17,526 nt of DNA from SSEF01 sp964604195 (GCA_964604195.1 CAZRXW010000019.1:1-17526); one strand, 5' to 3'. Shown: positions 6,223 through 14,407, numbered from the stretch's first letter. The notes: generated from the letters alone by a model not told the origin. Numbers and translations: made by a program.

Positions 6223-8247
6223 TTAGACCTCCACTACTACTGGGAGGACCATTGGTCGACGAGCAGTCTTCTGAAAGACAAACTGCCCTACCTGCTCTCG
6301 AATTTGATTCTTGACGAGTTCCCAATCAAGACTCGTATCACGGGACGTATTCTTCTTGATAATATCCACGACCTTCCGCTTGATATCATTCACGAGGTCA
6401 AAATTCTCTTTGACATGAATAAAACCACGCGACGTAATCTGGAGATTGCCCAAAACTTTTTTGGTCTTGGAATCAATCACCGCGGTAACTGCCAGCATCC
6501 CATCTTGGGCCAGCATCTGACGATCACGCAGGACGACGTGGCCGATATCACCGATACCGAGACCATCGACGAAGACGTAACTCGCATCTGCCTTTTCCTT
6601 GCGCACATTGGGGAATCCCTTATCAGCCTCCGGCACCTCCAAGACTCCGCCATTATCGAGGACAAACACGTTCTTTTCGGGCCAGCCCAAGCGATGGGCA
6701 ATCTTCCCTGCTTCCTTAAGGAAGTAATGGTTGGCATAGACTGGGAGCACATAGGTCGGTTTCACCTGACGCAAAATCTCTTCGATTTCCCAAATCGTTC
6801 CATGACCACCGATGTGAATCTCCATAATATCTGAGTGGATCACGTGGTCACACTTGCGGTAGAGATTGTCCTTGAGCCGCTGGATACTGCGTTCATTGCC
6901 AGGAATTACCGAGCTCGAGAACACAATCGTATCCGAACGCTCCAGCTTAATAAAGCGATGATTATCCGTCACGATCCGTGAGAGAGCAGCGTTTTGCTCA
7001 CCCTGGGCACCAGTACAAATCACCACAATCTGATTATTGGGATATTTATGGATGTCATTCACTGGGATCAGAGTTTCTTTTTTCACCTTAAGATAGCCGA
7101 GCTCCTTGGCTACCTCAATATTCATCTTCATGCTATATCCCTCCAGCGCGACCCGCTTCCCCATTCGCTCAGCATATTCGATAAGGTACGCGACACGCCT
7201 GATCTGCGAAGCAAAGGTACCGATAATGACTCGGCCTGGTGCCATCCGAATCAGGTTCTGGAGATTGGTATGCACTTCGGTCTCAGATGGCGGAAGACCT
7301 TTCTTGAGGGCACCAAGACTCTCCAGCATCAGAAAAGTAGGCTGAGGTAATGCCTCCAGATGACGGTAATGAATATCCTTGACATCCGTATTCAAAGGCT
7401 CATTGGATATCATCCAATCCCCCATATGAATAATTGAGCCATTAGGGGTTACCAAAGCAATCCCCATCGCATCCATAATTGAGTGCTCGACTTCAAAAAA
7501 GCGAATCTCAAAGGCACCGAGACGAATCTTGTCTTCGAGCGACTTCACTCGAATTGCTTTGAGCTGTTTGGCAGATCCCTTATGTTCGTCTTCACACTTC
7601 CGCTGAATGAGAGCCAGGGTAAAATCACGACCAATAATGGTCGGGTAATTCAGCTGCCGAAGAAGAATCGGCGCCGCTCCGATATGGTCAAGATGACCAT
7701 GAGTAAAGATTACGCCACGAATATTTTTCTCCTTTCCTTTGAGATAAGAAACGTTTGGGACGATATAATCGATACCTGGCATGTCTTCTTCGGGAAACTG
7801 CACGCCCATGTCGATAATGACGATATCTTCACCATATTCAAAGACGGTCATATTGCGACCAACTTCTTCTTGACCACCCAAAGGGATGATGCGCAGTACC
7901 TTGTCTCCAATCGGAGGCACATCAGGAGCTCCATTTTTTCGAGCATTGACGTTTCTTACGATTGGCTGAATATCAAAGCGGCCGCGACCACCACGAGGCT
8001 TTGGTCCGCTAGAGCGACGAGGGCCGTCATGCTTGGGAACATTGCCACTCCCAGTTGGGGCATGAGCTTTCTGTTTGAGTGGCCTGAGCGGCTTTACTAT
8101 TCTTGGATTCTGCTGCTGAGCCACGATACCCTCAAAAGCCCCTACTGATGGAGCTGAGGGAGTCGATTCGGCCGTCCTTGGCCTCGCTGACTGAAAGAAA
8201 CGTCGTCGTGGACGAGACGGCGTGGGGTGGGTTGATGATTCCACCAT
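6223..8247 (-). CDS. rnj: Ribonuclease J with a basic disordered N-terminal extension
   Basis: 674 residues from the ATG at 8247 (an in-frame GTG at 8277 would add ten). RNase J is a metallo-beta-lactamase/beta-CASP nuclease with endo- and 5'-3' exonuclease activity in mRNA decay and rRNA maturation. The catalytic core begins around residue 117 with LRIIPLGGQEEVGRNM. The zinc motif HGHLDH is at 183-188, followed by EVEHSIMDAMG, the beta-CASP region, HIGGHGT and the C-terminal domain. The usual length is about 555; the excess is an N-terminal tail of about 115 residues rich in Pro, Arg, Gly and Ser, likely an unstructured RNA- or protein-binding arm. AGGAG lies 13 nt before the ATG, a long spacing, so the start is not certain. 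It has a terminator directly after its stop. Confidence 0.95.
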   Translation of the reverse strand: MVESSTHPTPSRPRRRFFQSARPRTAESTPSAPSVGAFEGIVAQQQNPRIVKPLRPLKQKAHAPTGSGNVPKHDGPRRSSGPKPRGGRGRFDIQPIVRNVNARKNGAPDVPPIGDKVLRIIPLGGQEEVGRNMTVFEYGEDIVIIDMGVQFPEEDMPGIDYIVPNVSYLKGKEKNIRGVIFTHGHLDHIGAAPILLRQLNYPTIIGRDFTLALIQRKCEDEHKGSAKQLKAIRVKSLEDKIRLGAFEIRFFEVEHSIMDAMGIALVTPNGSIIHMGDWMISNEPLNTDVKDIHYRHLEALPQPTFLMLESLGALKKGLPPSETEVHTNLQNLIRMAPGRVIIGTFASQIRRVAYLIEYAERMGKRVALEGYSMKMNIEVAKELGYLKVKKETLIPVNDIHKYPNNQIVVICTGAQGEQNAALSRIVTDNHRFIKLERSDTIVFSSSVIPGNERSIQRLKDNLYRKCDHVIHSDIMEIHIGGHGTIWEIEEILRQVKPTYVLPVYANHYFLKEAGKIAHRLGWPEKNVFVLDNGGVLEVPEADKGFPNVRKEKADASYVFVDGLGIGDIGHVVLRDRQMLAQDGMLAVTAVIDSKTKKVLGNLQITSRGFIHVKENFDLVNDIKRKVVDIIKKNTSRDTSLDWELVKNQIREQVGQFVFQKTARRPMVLPVVVEV

Positions 8248-8296
8248 AATATTTTGGGTACTCCTGTCTATCACCACAAATTAAAAAGTGACCAAC

Positions 8297-8305
8297 ATCG
8301 TACCA
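8297..8305 (-). promoter_or_regulatory. Possible extended -10 promoter of the RNase J gene
   Basis: TGG followed by TACGAT on the - strand lies about 50 nt upstream of the RNase J ATG. No convincing -35 box is seen. It is a weak call; the gene could also be transcribed through from tRNA-Leu. Confidence 0.3.
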
Positions 8306-8391
8306 GATTAAATTTAAAAGAGGTCGGAACAACTTCCGTACAAACTTTGAGTTTTGCGTTCTATGAAGTCTTCTTCAAAAAACGCCTCTTG

Positions 8392-8475
<84 letters not shown>

Positions 8476-8547
8476 ATCCGGCTGGATATGCTACAGTTTT
8501 CCTATTATCCAGCCGTTTCTGTCATTCTGTCAAAAGACTTCTCTCGC

Positions 8548-9573
8548 CTACGCCAATCGCTTCTTAAGAGCCTCTACCATAGCCACAGGGGTTGGATCCT
8601 GGCCATATTCCAGCGCGAGATAATAAGACGTGAAGTCGCCCAGGGCGATACTTCGGAATATCCTACTATACACACTTGCTCCATCCATGTCAAGTATCTC
8701 CACTTCAACCCCCTTTTCTCGAAGCAGTTCCGCGGTGATTTCAAAGCGCCTGAGGTTCTGAGAATGAGTCCCACTGTCACGAAGCATAAGAACAAAAAAC
8801 TTCCCCTGAGGAAGGGTCCACCCAACCATCTCGTTATGATTCAGCTCGGGAAAGAAATTCCAAAAAGCTGGTGTCTTTGCATTCTCATTGAGTTTGATCT
8901 TCCACACCATGGCCACCGACTTATACTTGGCCGTAGAATAAATAACTGGTGTTTTACCGGCCATTTTCTTGGCAAGATTCTCCCCTTCTTTCTCGATAGC
9001 TTCCATGTCAGCAGCGAGAAGCTCGGCCTCACGAATGATATCTTCGGTTGAATCAGGAACCAACCCCTGATTAATCAAGACCTGAAGCATAGAACCAAAA
9101 AAATAGCCCGTTCCAATCCGGGGTTGGAAATTCTCGAACGGAATAGGCAGTTTAATATGAGGGATGCCATGCTCTTTGGCCATGGACTCTAATTTGCCAC
9201 CAGCCGAAAAAGCGATGCATGGGAGTTTATGCGCCAATATTTCTTCAAATGAAGCAATTGTTTCCTCAGTGTTGCCAGAATACGAACAAACAAAATTGAG
9301 GCACTGATGGAAGCTCTCAGGAGGAAGAGAGTACGATCGATTCTGATAAATAGAAAGCGGCTGTTTATCAGGCTCCTCACTTCGAAACAAGTCATTTAAA
9401 TAAATACGAAAAAGATTACCGGGAAGAGCTGAACCACCCATGCCAGAAATCATGATTGAACGGAAAGTCCCTGGAACGCTGATACCTTTGGCTAATGCAA
9501 ACCCCACCTGGAACTGCTGAGGGCTCTCCAGAATCATCTGTCGTAAATTAGAAATATCGAGCGGATGGGTCAT
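8548..9573 (-). CDS. Bifunctional phosphoglucose/phosphomannose isomerase
   Basis: 341 residues. Members of this SIS-fold family, known from archaea and some bacteria, interconvert fructose 6-phosphate with glucose 6-phosphate and mannose 6-phosphate. The first SIS domain shows ISGMGGSALPGN (42-53) and the phosphosugar-binding SYSGNTEET (97-105). The second carries the family motif ELNHNEMVGW (243-252) with the putative catalytic Glu and His. The C-terminal YGQDPTPVAMVEALKKRLA is characteristic of the PGI/PMI subgroup. It follows the solute-binding protein gene by 40 nt, so the two are likely cotranscribed from secG. Its products are the substrates of the phosphohexomutase at 2876-4213. There is no Shine-Dalgarno. 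Confidence 0.93.
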   Translation of the reverse strand: MTHPLDISNLRQMILESPQQFQVGFALAKGISVPGTFRSIMISGMGGSALPGNLFRIYLNDLFRSEEPDKQPLSIYQNRSYSLPPESFHQCLNFVCSYSGNTEETIASFEEILAHKLPCIAFSAGGKLESMAKEHGIPHIKLPIPFENFQPRIGTGYFFGSMLQVLINQGLVPDSTEDIIREAELLAADMEAIEKEGENLAKKMAGKTPVIYSTAKYKSVAMVWKIKLNENAKTPAFWNFFPELNHNEMVGWTLPQGKFFVLMLRDSGTHSQNLRRFEITAELLREKGVEVEILDMDGASVYSRIFRSIALGDFTSYYLALEYGQDPTPVAMVEALKKRLA

Positions 9574-9613
9574 AGATTTTGTGTGAATAATTATCTTTTC
9601 GAGAAAATAGCCT

Positions 9614-11269
9614 CTATTTCTTTACTCGCTTGGTCTTGATATACCATCGAGTTATATCATCAAATCGATCAGCTGGGGTGTTGACGGAACGCAAATCAAA
9701 ACCCTGCACCTTGTCTGTGATTACAGAAAGATAGGCGGGGCTGTACAAAAATACTGCAGCATGTTCGCTCCGAACCTTTTCTTGAAACTCACGATAGAGT
9801 TCGGCTCGCTTGTTGGTATCAAGAGTTTTTCGCGCAGCTGCCAAAATATCATCCACCTGTTTATCCTCAAAAAAGGCAAGATTAAGTCCTGGATCAGCCT
9901 TCTGACTTGAATGCCAAAATAAATATGGATCTGGATCGATCATACTCCCCTGTCCAAAGAGAAGCGCCTCGTACTCACGAGTACGAATCACATTTTGATA
10001 GAGATCAGCCTGTGAAAGCACCTTTACTTCCATATCTACCCCTATCTCGCGCCACTCATCACGCAAGAGATCCGCAGTAACTACAAGCTCTGGCCAATCA
10101 GGAGTAAAAAGAGAAAAACGAAGAGAAATACCATCCTTCGACCGGATACCATCTTCGCCTCGCTTCCAGCCTTTTTCCTCAAGCAGCGCATTGGCTCCAT
10201 CGCGGTTGGCATGAAGTGCCCCAGACTCTGTAAATCCAAACATAAAAGAGAGGAGTGGCCCTGTAGCTGGCAAGGCTTTTCCCTGAAAAACACGGTCTAC
10301 CAACATCTGCCGATCAGTCGCCATAGAAAGCGCAGCTCTCACCTCATCATAGGCAAGTGCGACACTCTTATTGGTATTGAGAAATACAGAGAACAATCTC
10401 GGTAGGGCCAATTCTCGGACGATTGGATTCCTCTTCGGAGACAAATCTCGAATCATCTGAGCGCTCACCGAATACATACCCATCACCTCTTGATGATTGA
10501 AAGCGTTCAAGAGATCTTCCTCGCTCGAATAGAAACGAAAAATAATACGATCAAGCAATGACCGGCCCTGAAAGTACCCTTCAAAAGCATCGAGGTGATA
10601 CGAAAGGATATTGCCATCAGCATCCTTATCAAGATCAGCAAACTGGTACGGTCCACTGCCGATTGGCTGAAGCAGATTAAAATCAGCCAACGTAAAACGA
10701 TCAGCAGGAATCGATTCCCAGATATGCTTTGGAAGGATTCCTACGGTGAGATTTTCCAAAAACCCAAAATAAGGCTTCTTGAGAGTAAAAACTACTGTGA
10801 ACCTTTCCGGGGCATTTACCTCAACGCCAAGCCAATTGCTTCGTAATGGACTCTTGTAGGCTGGATCCTGAATAGCTCGCACTGTAAAAACAACGTCTTC
10901 TGCCGTGAGCTCCTCGCCATCATGAAAACGAATACCTGGTTTGAGAAAAACCGTAATCACTCGCCCCTCCTCTGTCAAAGTATAATCACTTGCCATGCTC
11001 TTTTCGGGCAAACCATCTCGGCCAGAGACAAACAAACTTCCATAGATGAGTCCCGAAAGAACCGAATCAGCATCACTGGTTTGAGAAAGTATTGGATTGA
11101 TATACCGAGGCTGAGCCACTATCCCCTCAATATACTGACCACCTTCCTTCGGTACAGCCTGAGTGAATGAAAGATAGCTAGACCAACCCCAAAAAAGCAT
11201 TGCCCCAACTGCTACCGTCAAACAAGTATAGACGAGCACCCGATCACGAAGTGAGAGCGATTCTATCAA
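9614..11269 (-). CDS. Membrane-anchored family 5 extracellular solute-binding protein
   Basis: 551 residues. An N-terminal transmembrane segment (about 12-34) without a lipobox cysteine implies an anchored extracytoplasmic protein. The remainder is the OppA/DppA-type solute-binding fold: LKPGIRFHDGEELTAEDVVFTV (109-130), QPIGSGPYQF (201-210), a hinge region with VRAALSMATDRQ, and the C-terminal lobe with the DPDPYLFWHSSQ stretch. Family members bind peptides, nickel chelates or sugars for an ABC importer. No permease or ATPase gene is present in the window, so its partners are elsewhere or absent and the ligand cannot be named. It lies 78 nt after secG and 40 nt before the isomerase gene, in one apparent transcription unit. 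Confidence 0.92.
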   Translation of the reverse strand: MIESLSLRDRVLVYTCLTVAVGAMLFWGWSSYLSFTQAVPKEGGQYIEGIVAQPRYINPILSQTSDADSVLSGLIYGSLFVSGRDGLPEKSMASDYTLTEEGRVITVFLKPGIRFHDGEELTAEDVVFTVRAIQDPAYKSPLRSNWLGVEVNAPERFTVVFTLKKPYFGFLENLTVGILPKHIWESIPADRFTLADFNLLQPIGSGPYQFADLDKDADGNILSYHLDAFEGYFQGRSLLDRIIFRFYSSEEDLLNAFNHQEVMGMYSVSAQMIRDLSPKRNPIVRELALPRLFSVFLNTNKSVALAYDEVRAALSMATDRQMLVDRVFQGKALPATGPLLSFMFGFTESGALHANRDGANALLEEKGWKRGEDGIRSKDGISLRFSLFTPDWPELVVTADLLRDEWREIGVDMEVKVLSQADLYQNVIRTREYEALLFGQGSMIDPDPYLFWHSSQKADPGLNLAFFEDKQVDDILAAARKTLDTNKRAELYREFQEKVRSEHAAVFLYSPAYLSVITDKVQGFDLRSVNTPADRFDDITRWYIKTKRVKK

Positions 11270-11347
11270 CCGAGAAAGAAAAGATAATTTCGAAAGAGGC
11301 GTGGGTATAAACGTAAGTTACTAATTACCATCTTGACCAAAAAAGGA

Positions 11348-11575
11348 TCAGGTCCCCGAAGTAGCAAGACGGACATTGATCATACCTAGAACAAAGAAGG
11401 TGATAGCAAGAAATACGGCTGCGTAGACAAGAAACCGCTCAAAACCACGCTTTGTATAATATCCACCAAAATCACTCCCAAAGGCACTCCCAAGACCAGA
11501 GCCACGATTTTGAAGAAGGATTGATACTGAGAGGAGCACTGCTACCACCGCCTGAGCAATCAAGAGAAACCGCAT
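11348..11575 (-). CDS. secG: Preprotein translocase subunit SecG
   Basis: 75 residues with two hydrophobic segments (about 2-20 and 48-66) flanking a short loop. The family signature SILLQNRGSGLGSAFG (17-32) matches the SecG consensus LLQ.GKG.GLG.AFG. SecG is the small accessory subunit of the SecYEG channel and helps protein export. The size is normal. It is the first gene after a good promoter (11664-11692) and heads the run with the solute-binding protein and the isomerase. The ATG at 11575 has no Shine-Dalgarno. Confidence 0.93.
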   Translation of the reverse strand: MRFLLIAQAVVAVLLSVSILLQNRGSGLGSAFGSDFGGYYTKRGFERFLVYAAVFLAITFFVLGMINVRLATSGT

Positions 11576-11610
11576 ATGCTATGTAAAAATCAGATAAGGG
11601 TCTACTGCTG

Positions 11611-11658
11611 GCCACAAAAAACACGCATTTTATCCCTCTATTGTGGCTTATTTAAGCC
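11611..11658 (-). promoter_or_regulatory. Structured secG leader with two inverted repeats
   Basis: GGCTTA/TAAGCC (11645-11658) is a perfect palindrome located at the predicted transcription start. GCCACAA/TTGTGGC (11611-11617 with 11641-11647) can form a larger hairpin that overlaps it. The two structures exclude each other, so an operator or a leader switch are possible; no riboswitch family was recognised. Confidence 0.35.
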
Positions 11659-11663
11659 ATTTC

Positions 11664-11692
11664 ATCCTACCAAAAAATCAGGAAACCGTCAA
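11664..11692 (-). promoter_or_regulatory. Sigma70-type promoter of the secG unit
   Basis: TTGACG (11687-11692), a 17-nt spacer and TAGGAT (11664-11669) preceded by TGG form a strong promoter on the - strand. Transcription would start near 11657, giving a leader of about 80 nt. Confidence 0.72.
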
Positions 11693-11719
11693 TGAGATTT
11701 TTGGTCCAATATCCTCTCT

Positions 11720-12856
11720 TTAGAACTGTAGTCCCGGCCGCTCAAGACTCATTACCCCAAGCTCTTGTTCCTCATGAAAGCGATAAATCGAGAGAAGAAG
11801 CCCAACACCAAGAAACGAAGCTAGGAGTGAACTCCCTCCATAGGACACGAAAGGGGCAGGGAGGCCAGTTACAGGCAAAAGTCCTATATTCATCCCAACA
11901 TTGATAAGTATTTGCACCAGAAAATAGGCAAAGAGACCAACGGCGATTAAATAGCCGGTGTTATCCCGCGCTAGTTTGGCAATTCGTTCGATGCGATAGA
12001 GGAGGAGTCCATACAAGAGGAGAAGGAGAGTGCCTCCAATCAAACCGAGTTCTTCAGTAATGACAGCGTAAATAAAATCAGTATGCTTTTCTGGAAGGAA
12101 ATTGAGCTGAGATTGAGAACCGTGACCAATTCCCTTTCCCCAAATCCCACCTGATCCAACCGCCACCATAGACTGGAGTACATTGTATCCACTCCCTTTG
12201 GGATCAAGTTCTGGATTCAGAAATGTCTCTAGACGATCCCGCTGATAGTCTGCCAGTAACATCCAGCCAATCCAAAGAAGGACACCCCCGAGCATAGCAA
12301 GCACCAGAAAATGTTTGAAACGAATACCTGAAACAAGGATCATTGATCCCCATATAAACATCAGCACAAGGCTCGAACCAAGATCTGGCTGCTTCAGAAC
12401 CAAAAGAATCATTAGAGCAACCAAAAAGAGTGAGGAAATCAACCTCGTCCACTCACCAAGTTCCGAGCGTTTCTTGGAAATAAAACTCGCCAAAAAAATA
12501 ATGAGGACGAGTTTGGCGAATTCCACGGGCTGTATCTGAAAACCGAAAAAGGAAAGCCAACCGACTGTCCCTCGTACTGGTTCACCAATAAACAGCACGA
12601 GCAGAAGCACCCCCAGTGCACCGAAATAGAGAAAGGTGCTCATACGAGCAAAATGCCTATAATCAAGCGATCCAACGAACAGCATCAAACCACTGCCAAC
12701 AATAGCAAAAAGAAGTTGTTTCCCAAAATAAACATTTCCAGATACTGTTTCCGAAAAACTATAGAGAGCGAGCATCCCTACCGAAAGAAGCAGGCTTACT
12801 GTTATTAAAAGCAACCAATCGAAACGGCGAGAAAGAGACAAAACAAACATAGTCAT
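11720..12856 (-). CDS. rodA: RodA/FtsW-type SEDS peptidoglycan polymerase
   Basis: 378 residues from the ATG at 12856 (an in-frame TTG lies one codon upstream). About ten transmembrane helices are spread over the whole length. SEDS signatures are present: RGTVGWLSFFGFQIQPVEFAKL (from residue 95), KQPDLGSSLV, NPELDPKGSGYNVLQS, GSGGIWGKGIGHGSQ, and HTDFIYAVITEELG with the catalytic Asp at 260. GLLPVTGLPAPFVSYGGSS is also conserved. SEDS proteins polymerise lipid II into glycan strands together with a class B PBP. The short C-terminus and overall pattern fit RodA (elongation) better than FtsW, but motifs alone do not exclude FtsW. The start overlaps the upstream stop as TGATG, so translation of the two genes is probably coupled. 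Confidence 0.92.
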   Translation of the reverse strand: MTMFVLSLSRRFDWLLLITVSLLLSVGMLALYSFSETVSGNVYFGKQLLFAIVGSGLMLFVGSLDYRHFARMSTFLYFGALGVLLLVLFIGEPVRGTVGWLSFFGFQIQPVEFAKLVLIIFLASFISKKRSELGEWTRLISSLFLVALMILLVLKQPDLGSSLVLMFIWGSMILVSGIRFKHFLVLAMLGGVLLWIGWMLLADYQRDRLETFLNPELDPKGSGYNVLQSMVAVGSGGIWGKGIGHGSQSQLNFLPEKHTDFIYAVITEELGLIGGTLLLLLYGLLLYRIERIAKLARDNTGYLIAVGLFAYFLVQILINVGMNIGLLPVTGLPAPFVSYGGSSLLASFLGVGLLLSIYRFHEEQELGVMSLERPGLQF

Positions 12857-13707
12857 CAAAATCCTGGGCGAACCGGTACGAGTTCCTGAGAACGACTTGC
12901 TGGGAGATACCGCTTCAGAAAATTATCAGATCGATAGACATCTGCGTCTACAGCTACATCAACCGAAGCAACTTCCCCTCCAAAAGGAGTTGGCCAGGGC
13001 AGACGAAAACTATGTTGCTCACCAGCAAGAAAAGTTCGTCTATCCGTTTGATTAGCAGCCAATGGCTTCCCCACCTGATCCCGCAGAATTACCTTGATAG
13101 TAACAAGACGGAAATCATAGTCACTTTCATTGGTTACGAGGCCAGTTGCTACTCCAAATTCACCTGGCTGACTTGACCTGGCATATGCCTGATTGTACAC
13201 ACCTAGCTTTGGTTCAATGTCGTAATTAATAAGCTTGGTCCAAGTGACACTATCAATGGTCAAAAGGGATTTCTCTGGTTTAACATTCGTTTGCAAACCA
13301 AAAGCCAATAGAGTCTTGGTTTCCTCCGGCAAAACCCAGCTCTCGCCAGTAGTTGCCACCAGCACCTCCCCACGTTCATCCAAAAGTTTGAGCGTGTAAT
13401 GAAAAAGCTTGGCTCCGATAGCGTTATTAGGGTTGGTCACTCGCATCACAGCATCATAGGTACCGTCACCAGCCAAAAAAGCTGTGGCCTCTTCAATAAC
13501 CAATGGCTCACCAGTCACATTTTCCATACAAGCCTGACTGCAGACCCCGCCACAATCAATGCCTCCTTCATTCTGATTTTGTTTCCCATCAAAGCAGCTA
13601 GGCACGGGCCGAACCCAAAGATATGCCCCAAGTACTCCTCCTAGAAAAAGAAAAACATAAATAACAATAATGGTCAGACGTTTCGTGTCGCGTGTCAATG
13701 AGAGCAT
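12856..13707 (-). CDS. Single-pass membrane protein with an extracytoplasmic Cys cluster, coupled to rodA
   Basis: 283 residues from the ATG at 13707 (a TTG start at 13728 would add seven). A basic N-terminus and one transmembrane helix (about 11-32) precede a Cys cluster with Cys38, Cys52, Cys56 and Cys60 in the pattern C-x-D-G...G-I-D-C-G-G-x-C-x3-C. I associate this motif with exported proteins of Patescibacteria and some archaea. The rest looks beta-rich (TNPNNAIGAKLFHYTLKLLD, LVTNESDYDFRLV), like immunoglobulin-type domains. No enzyme motif was found. It directly precedes rodA with a one-base stop/start overlap, which suggests a role in wall or envelope assembly. A TACAAT -10-like box lies upstream at 13740-13745, next to the rRNA terminator. 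Confidence 0.85.
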   Translation of the reverse strand: MLSLTRDTKRLTIIVIYVFLFLGGVLGAYLWVRPVPSCFDGKQNQNEGGIDCGGVCSQACMENVTGEPLVIEEATAFLAGDGTYDAVMRVTNPNNAIGAKLFHYTLKLLDERGEVLVATTGESWVLPEETKTLLAFGLQTNVKPEKSLLTIDSVTWTKLINYDIEPKLGVYNQAYARSSQPGEFGVATGLVTNESDYDFRLVTIKVILRDQVGKPLAANQTDRRTFLAGEQHSFRLPWPTPFGGEVASVDVAVDADVYRSDNFLKRYLPASRSQELVPVRPGF

Positions 13708-13747
13708 ACAAAAATGCTTTTTATTCAAAAGATAAGCCTATTGTAAC

Positions 13748-13772
13748 ACAAAAGCCCCCAAGGAATGGGAGC
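13748..13772 (-). terminator. Terminator of the rRNA operon
   Basis: On the - strand GCTCCC pairs with GGGGGC (one U-G pair) around a 7-nt loop and is followed by TTTTGTGTT. It lies about 240 nt after the 5S gene and just before the gene starting at 13707, so it most likely ends the rRNA transcript. Confidence 0.6.
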
Positions 13773-14010
13773 TCTCGGGAGCAATATTCTGGTAAGGGAG
13801 AGGGGGGACTATTACTCAACCGAAGCCAATGCGCTTTTCACACCAAGAATACCACTTGCGGTACTCCGTTTACCTCTTCCGAAGTTAGCCTTCCCCCAGA
13901 AGTTACGCCACACTAGACGTGCATTGCTCGCGCATTACGTCGGAATCATACAAATCCTCCCCCTCGCCAGAAGATTCCTTGACAAGCTTTTAAAAAGTTT
14001 CAACTCAAAG
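13773..14010. other. Spacer without a recognisable gene
   Basis: This is the 3' trailer between 5S rRNA and the terminator. Short open frames here have no initiation signal or recognisable product. No tRNA cloverleaf or conserved RNA was found. Confidence 0.5.
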
Positions 14011-14119
14011 TTCCTGGCACCGACCTACTCTTGCCCGGAGGCTACCATCGGCGCTAACTGGCTTAACGGCTCTGTTCGGAATGGGAAGAGGTGTTTCCCA
14101 GTTGCTAGAGGCACCAGAA
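14011..14119 (-). rRNA. rrf: 5S ribosomal RNA
   Basis: About 109 nt. The ends TTCTGGTGCC and GGTGCCAGGAA pair as helix I. The conserved internal stretches CCCATTCCGAACAGAG, CGTTAAGCC and CGATGGTA are in the right order, followed by GGGCAAGAGTAGGTCG. The ends are estimated from the helix I pairing. Confidence 0.93.
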
Positions 14120-14166
14120 ACTCTGGTTTGAAACGATACAAAAATGTAAGGGAACAAAATAGTGAG

Positions 14167-14242
14167 TGGAGCCCCTAACAGGTTTCGAACCTGCAATCCT
14201 TCGCTCAGCGAGCGCTGTTCCACCAATTAAACTACTAGGGGC
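14167..14242 (-). tRNA. tRNA-like gene with an abnormal anticodon arm (isotype unresolved)
   Basis: 76 nt including an encoded CCA. The acceptor GCCCCTA pairs perfectly with TAGGGGC, N73 is U, and the T-arm GCAGG-TTCGAAA-CCTGT and D-arm GTTT..GAAC with AATTGGTG loop are normal. Three bases instead of two lie between the acceptor and the D-stem. The anticodon arm is odd: a 7-nt loop (TCGCTGA) has C instead of the universal U33 and is held by only three base pairs (CGC/GCG). Alternatively a 5-bp stem CGCTC/GAGCG has just a 3-nt loop GCT. GCT would be a serine anticodon, but there is no long variable arm. It could be a decayed tRNA or a tRNA-like element processed from the rRNA transcript. Confidence 0.6.
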
Positions 14243-14245
14243 TCT

Positions 14246-14258
14246 GGCATGGTATGCC
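14246..14258 (-). other. Processing hairpin between the two tRNAs
   Basis: GGCAT/ATGCC with a 3-nt loop lies in the short spacer between the tRNA-like gene and tRNA-Met. It is a plausible cleavage or spacer structure; function is inferred. Confidence 0.35.
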
Positions 14259-14283
14259 ATTTACTCACAAACAAGCGTTTGAG

Positions 14284-14359
14284 TGGTGGCGGGAACCGGA
14301 CTCGAACCGGTGACCACGGGATTATGAATCCCTTGCTCTACCGACTGAGCTATCCCGCC
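14284..14359 (-). tRNA. tRNA-Met(CAT), elongator type
   Basis: 76 nt with an encoded CCA. The acceptor GGCGGGA pairs with TCCCGCC, with A73. The D-arm GCTCAGTCGGTAGAGC and T-arm ACCGGTTCGAGTCCGGT are canonical. The loop TTCATAA gives anticodon CAT. The G1-C72 pair and an anticodon stem without the GGG/CCC stack rule out an initiator. A lysidine-modified tRNA-Ile(CAT) is not excluded. It sits in the 23S-5S spacer, an uncommon place for a tRNA. Confidence 0.93.
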
Positions 14360-14407
14360 ACTGGTCCAGAGACACTTCTCAAACACTCTTCACTGCCAAC
14401 CGTTTAA

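Noticed and set aside
7483..8148. 221-residue open frame on the + strand
   Set aside because: It is a shadow of RNase J, whose zinc motif and core are intact on the - strand.
13773..14178. Open frame of 137 residues covering the 5S gene and spacer
   Set aside because: It overlaps 5S rRNA and a tRNA-like gene on the opposite strand and has no plausible product.
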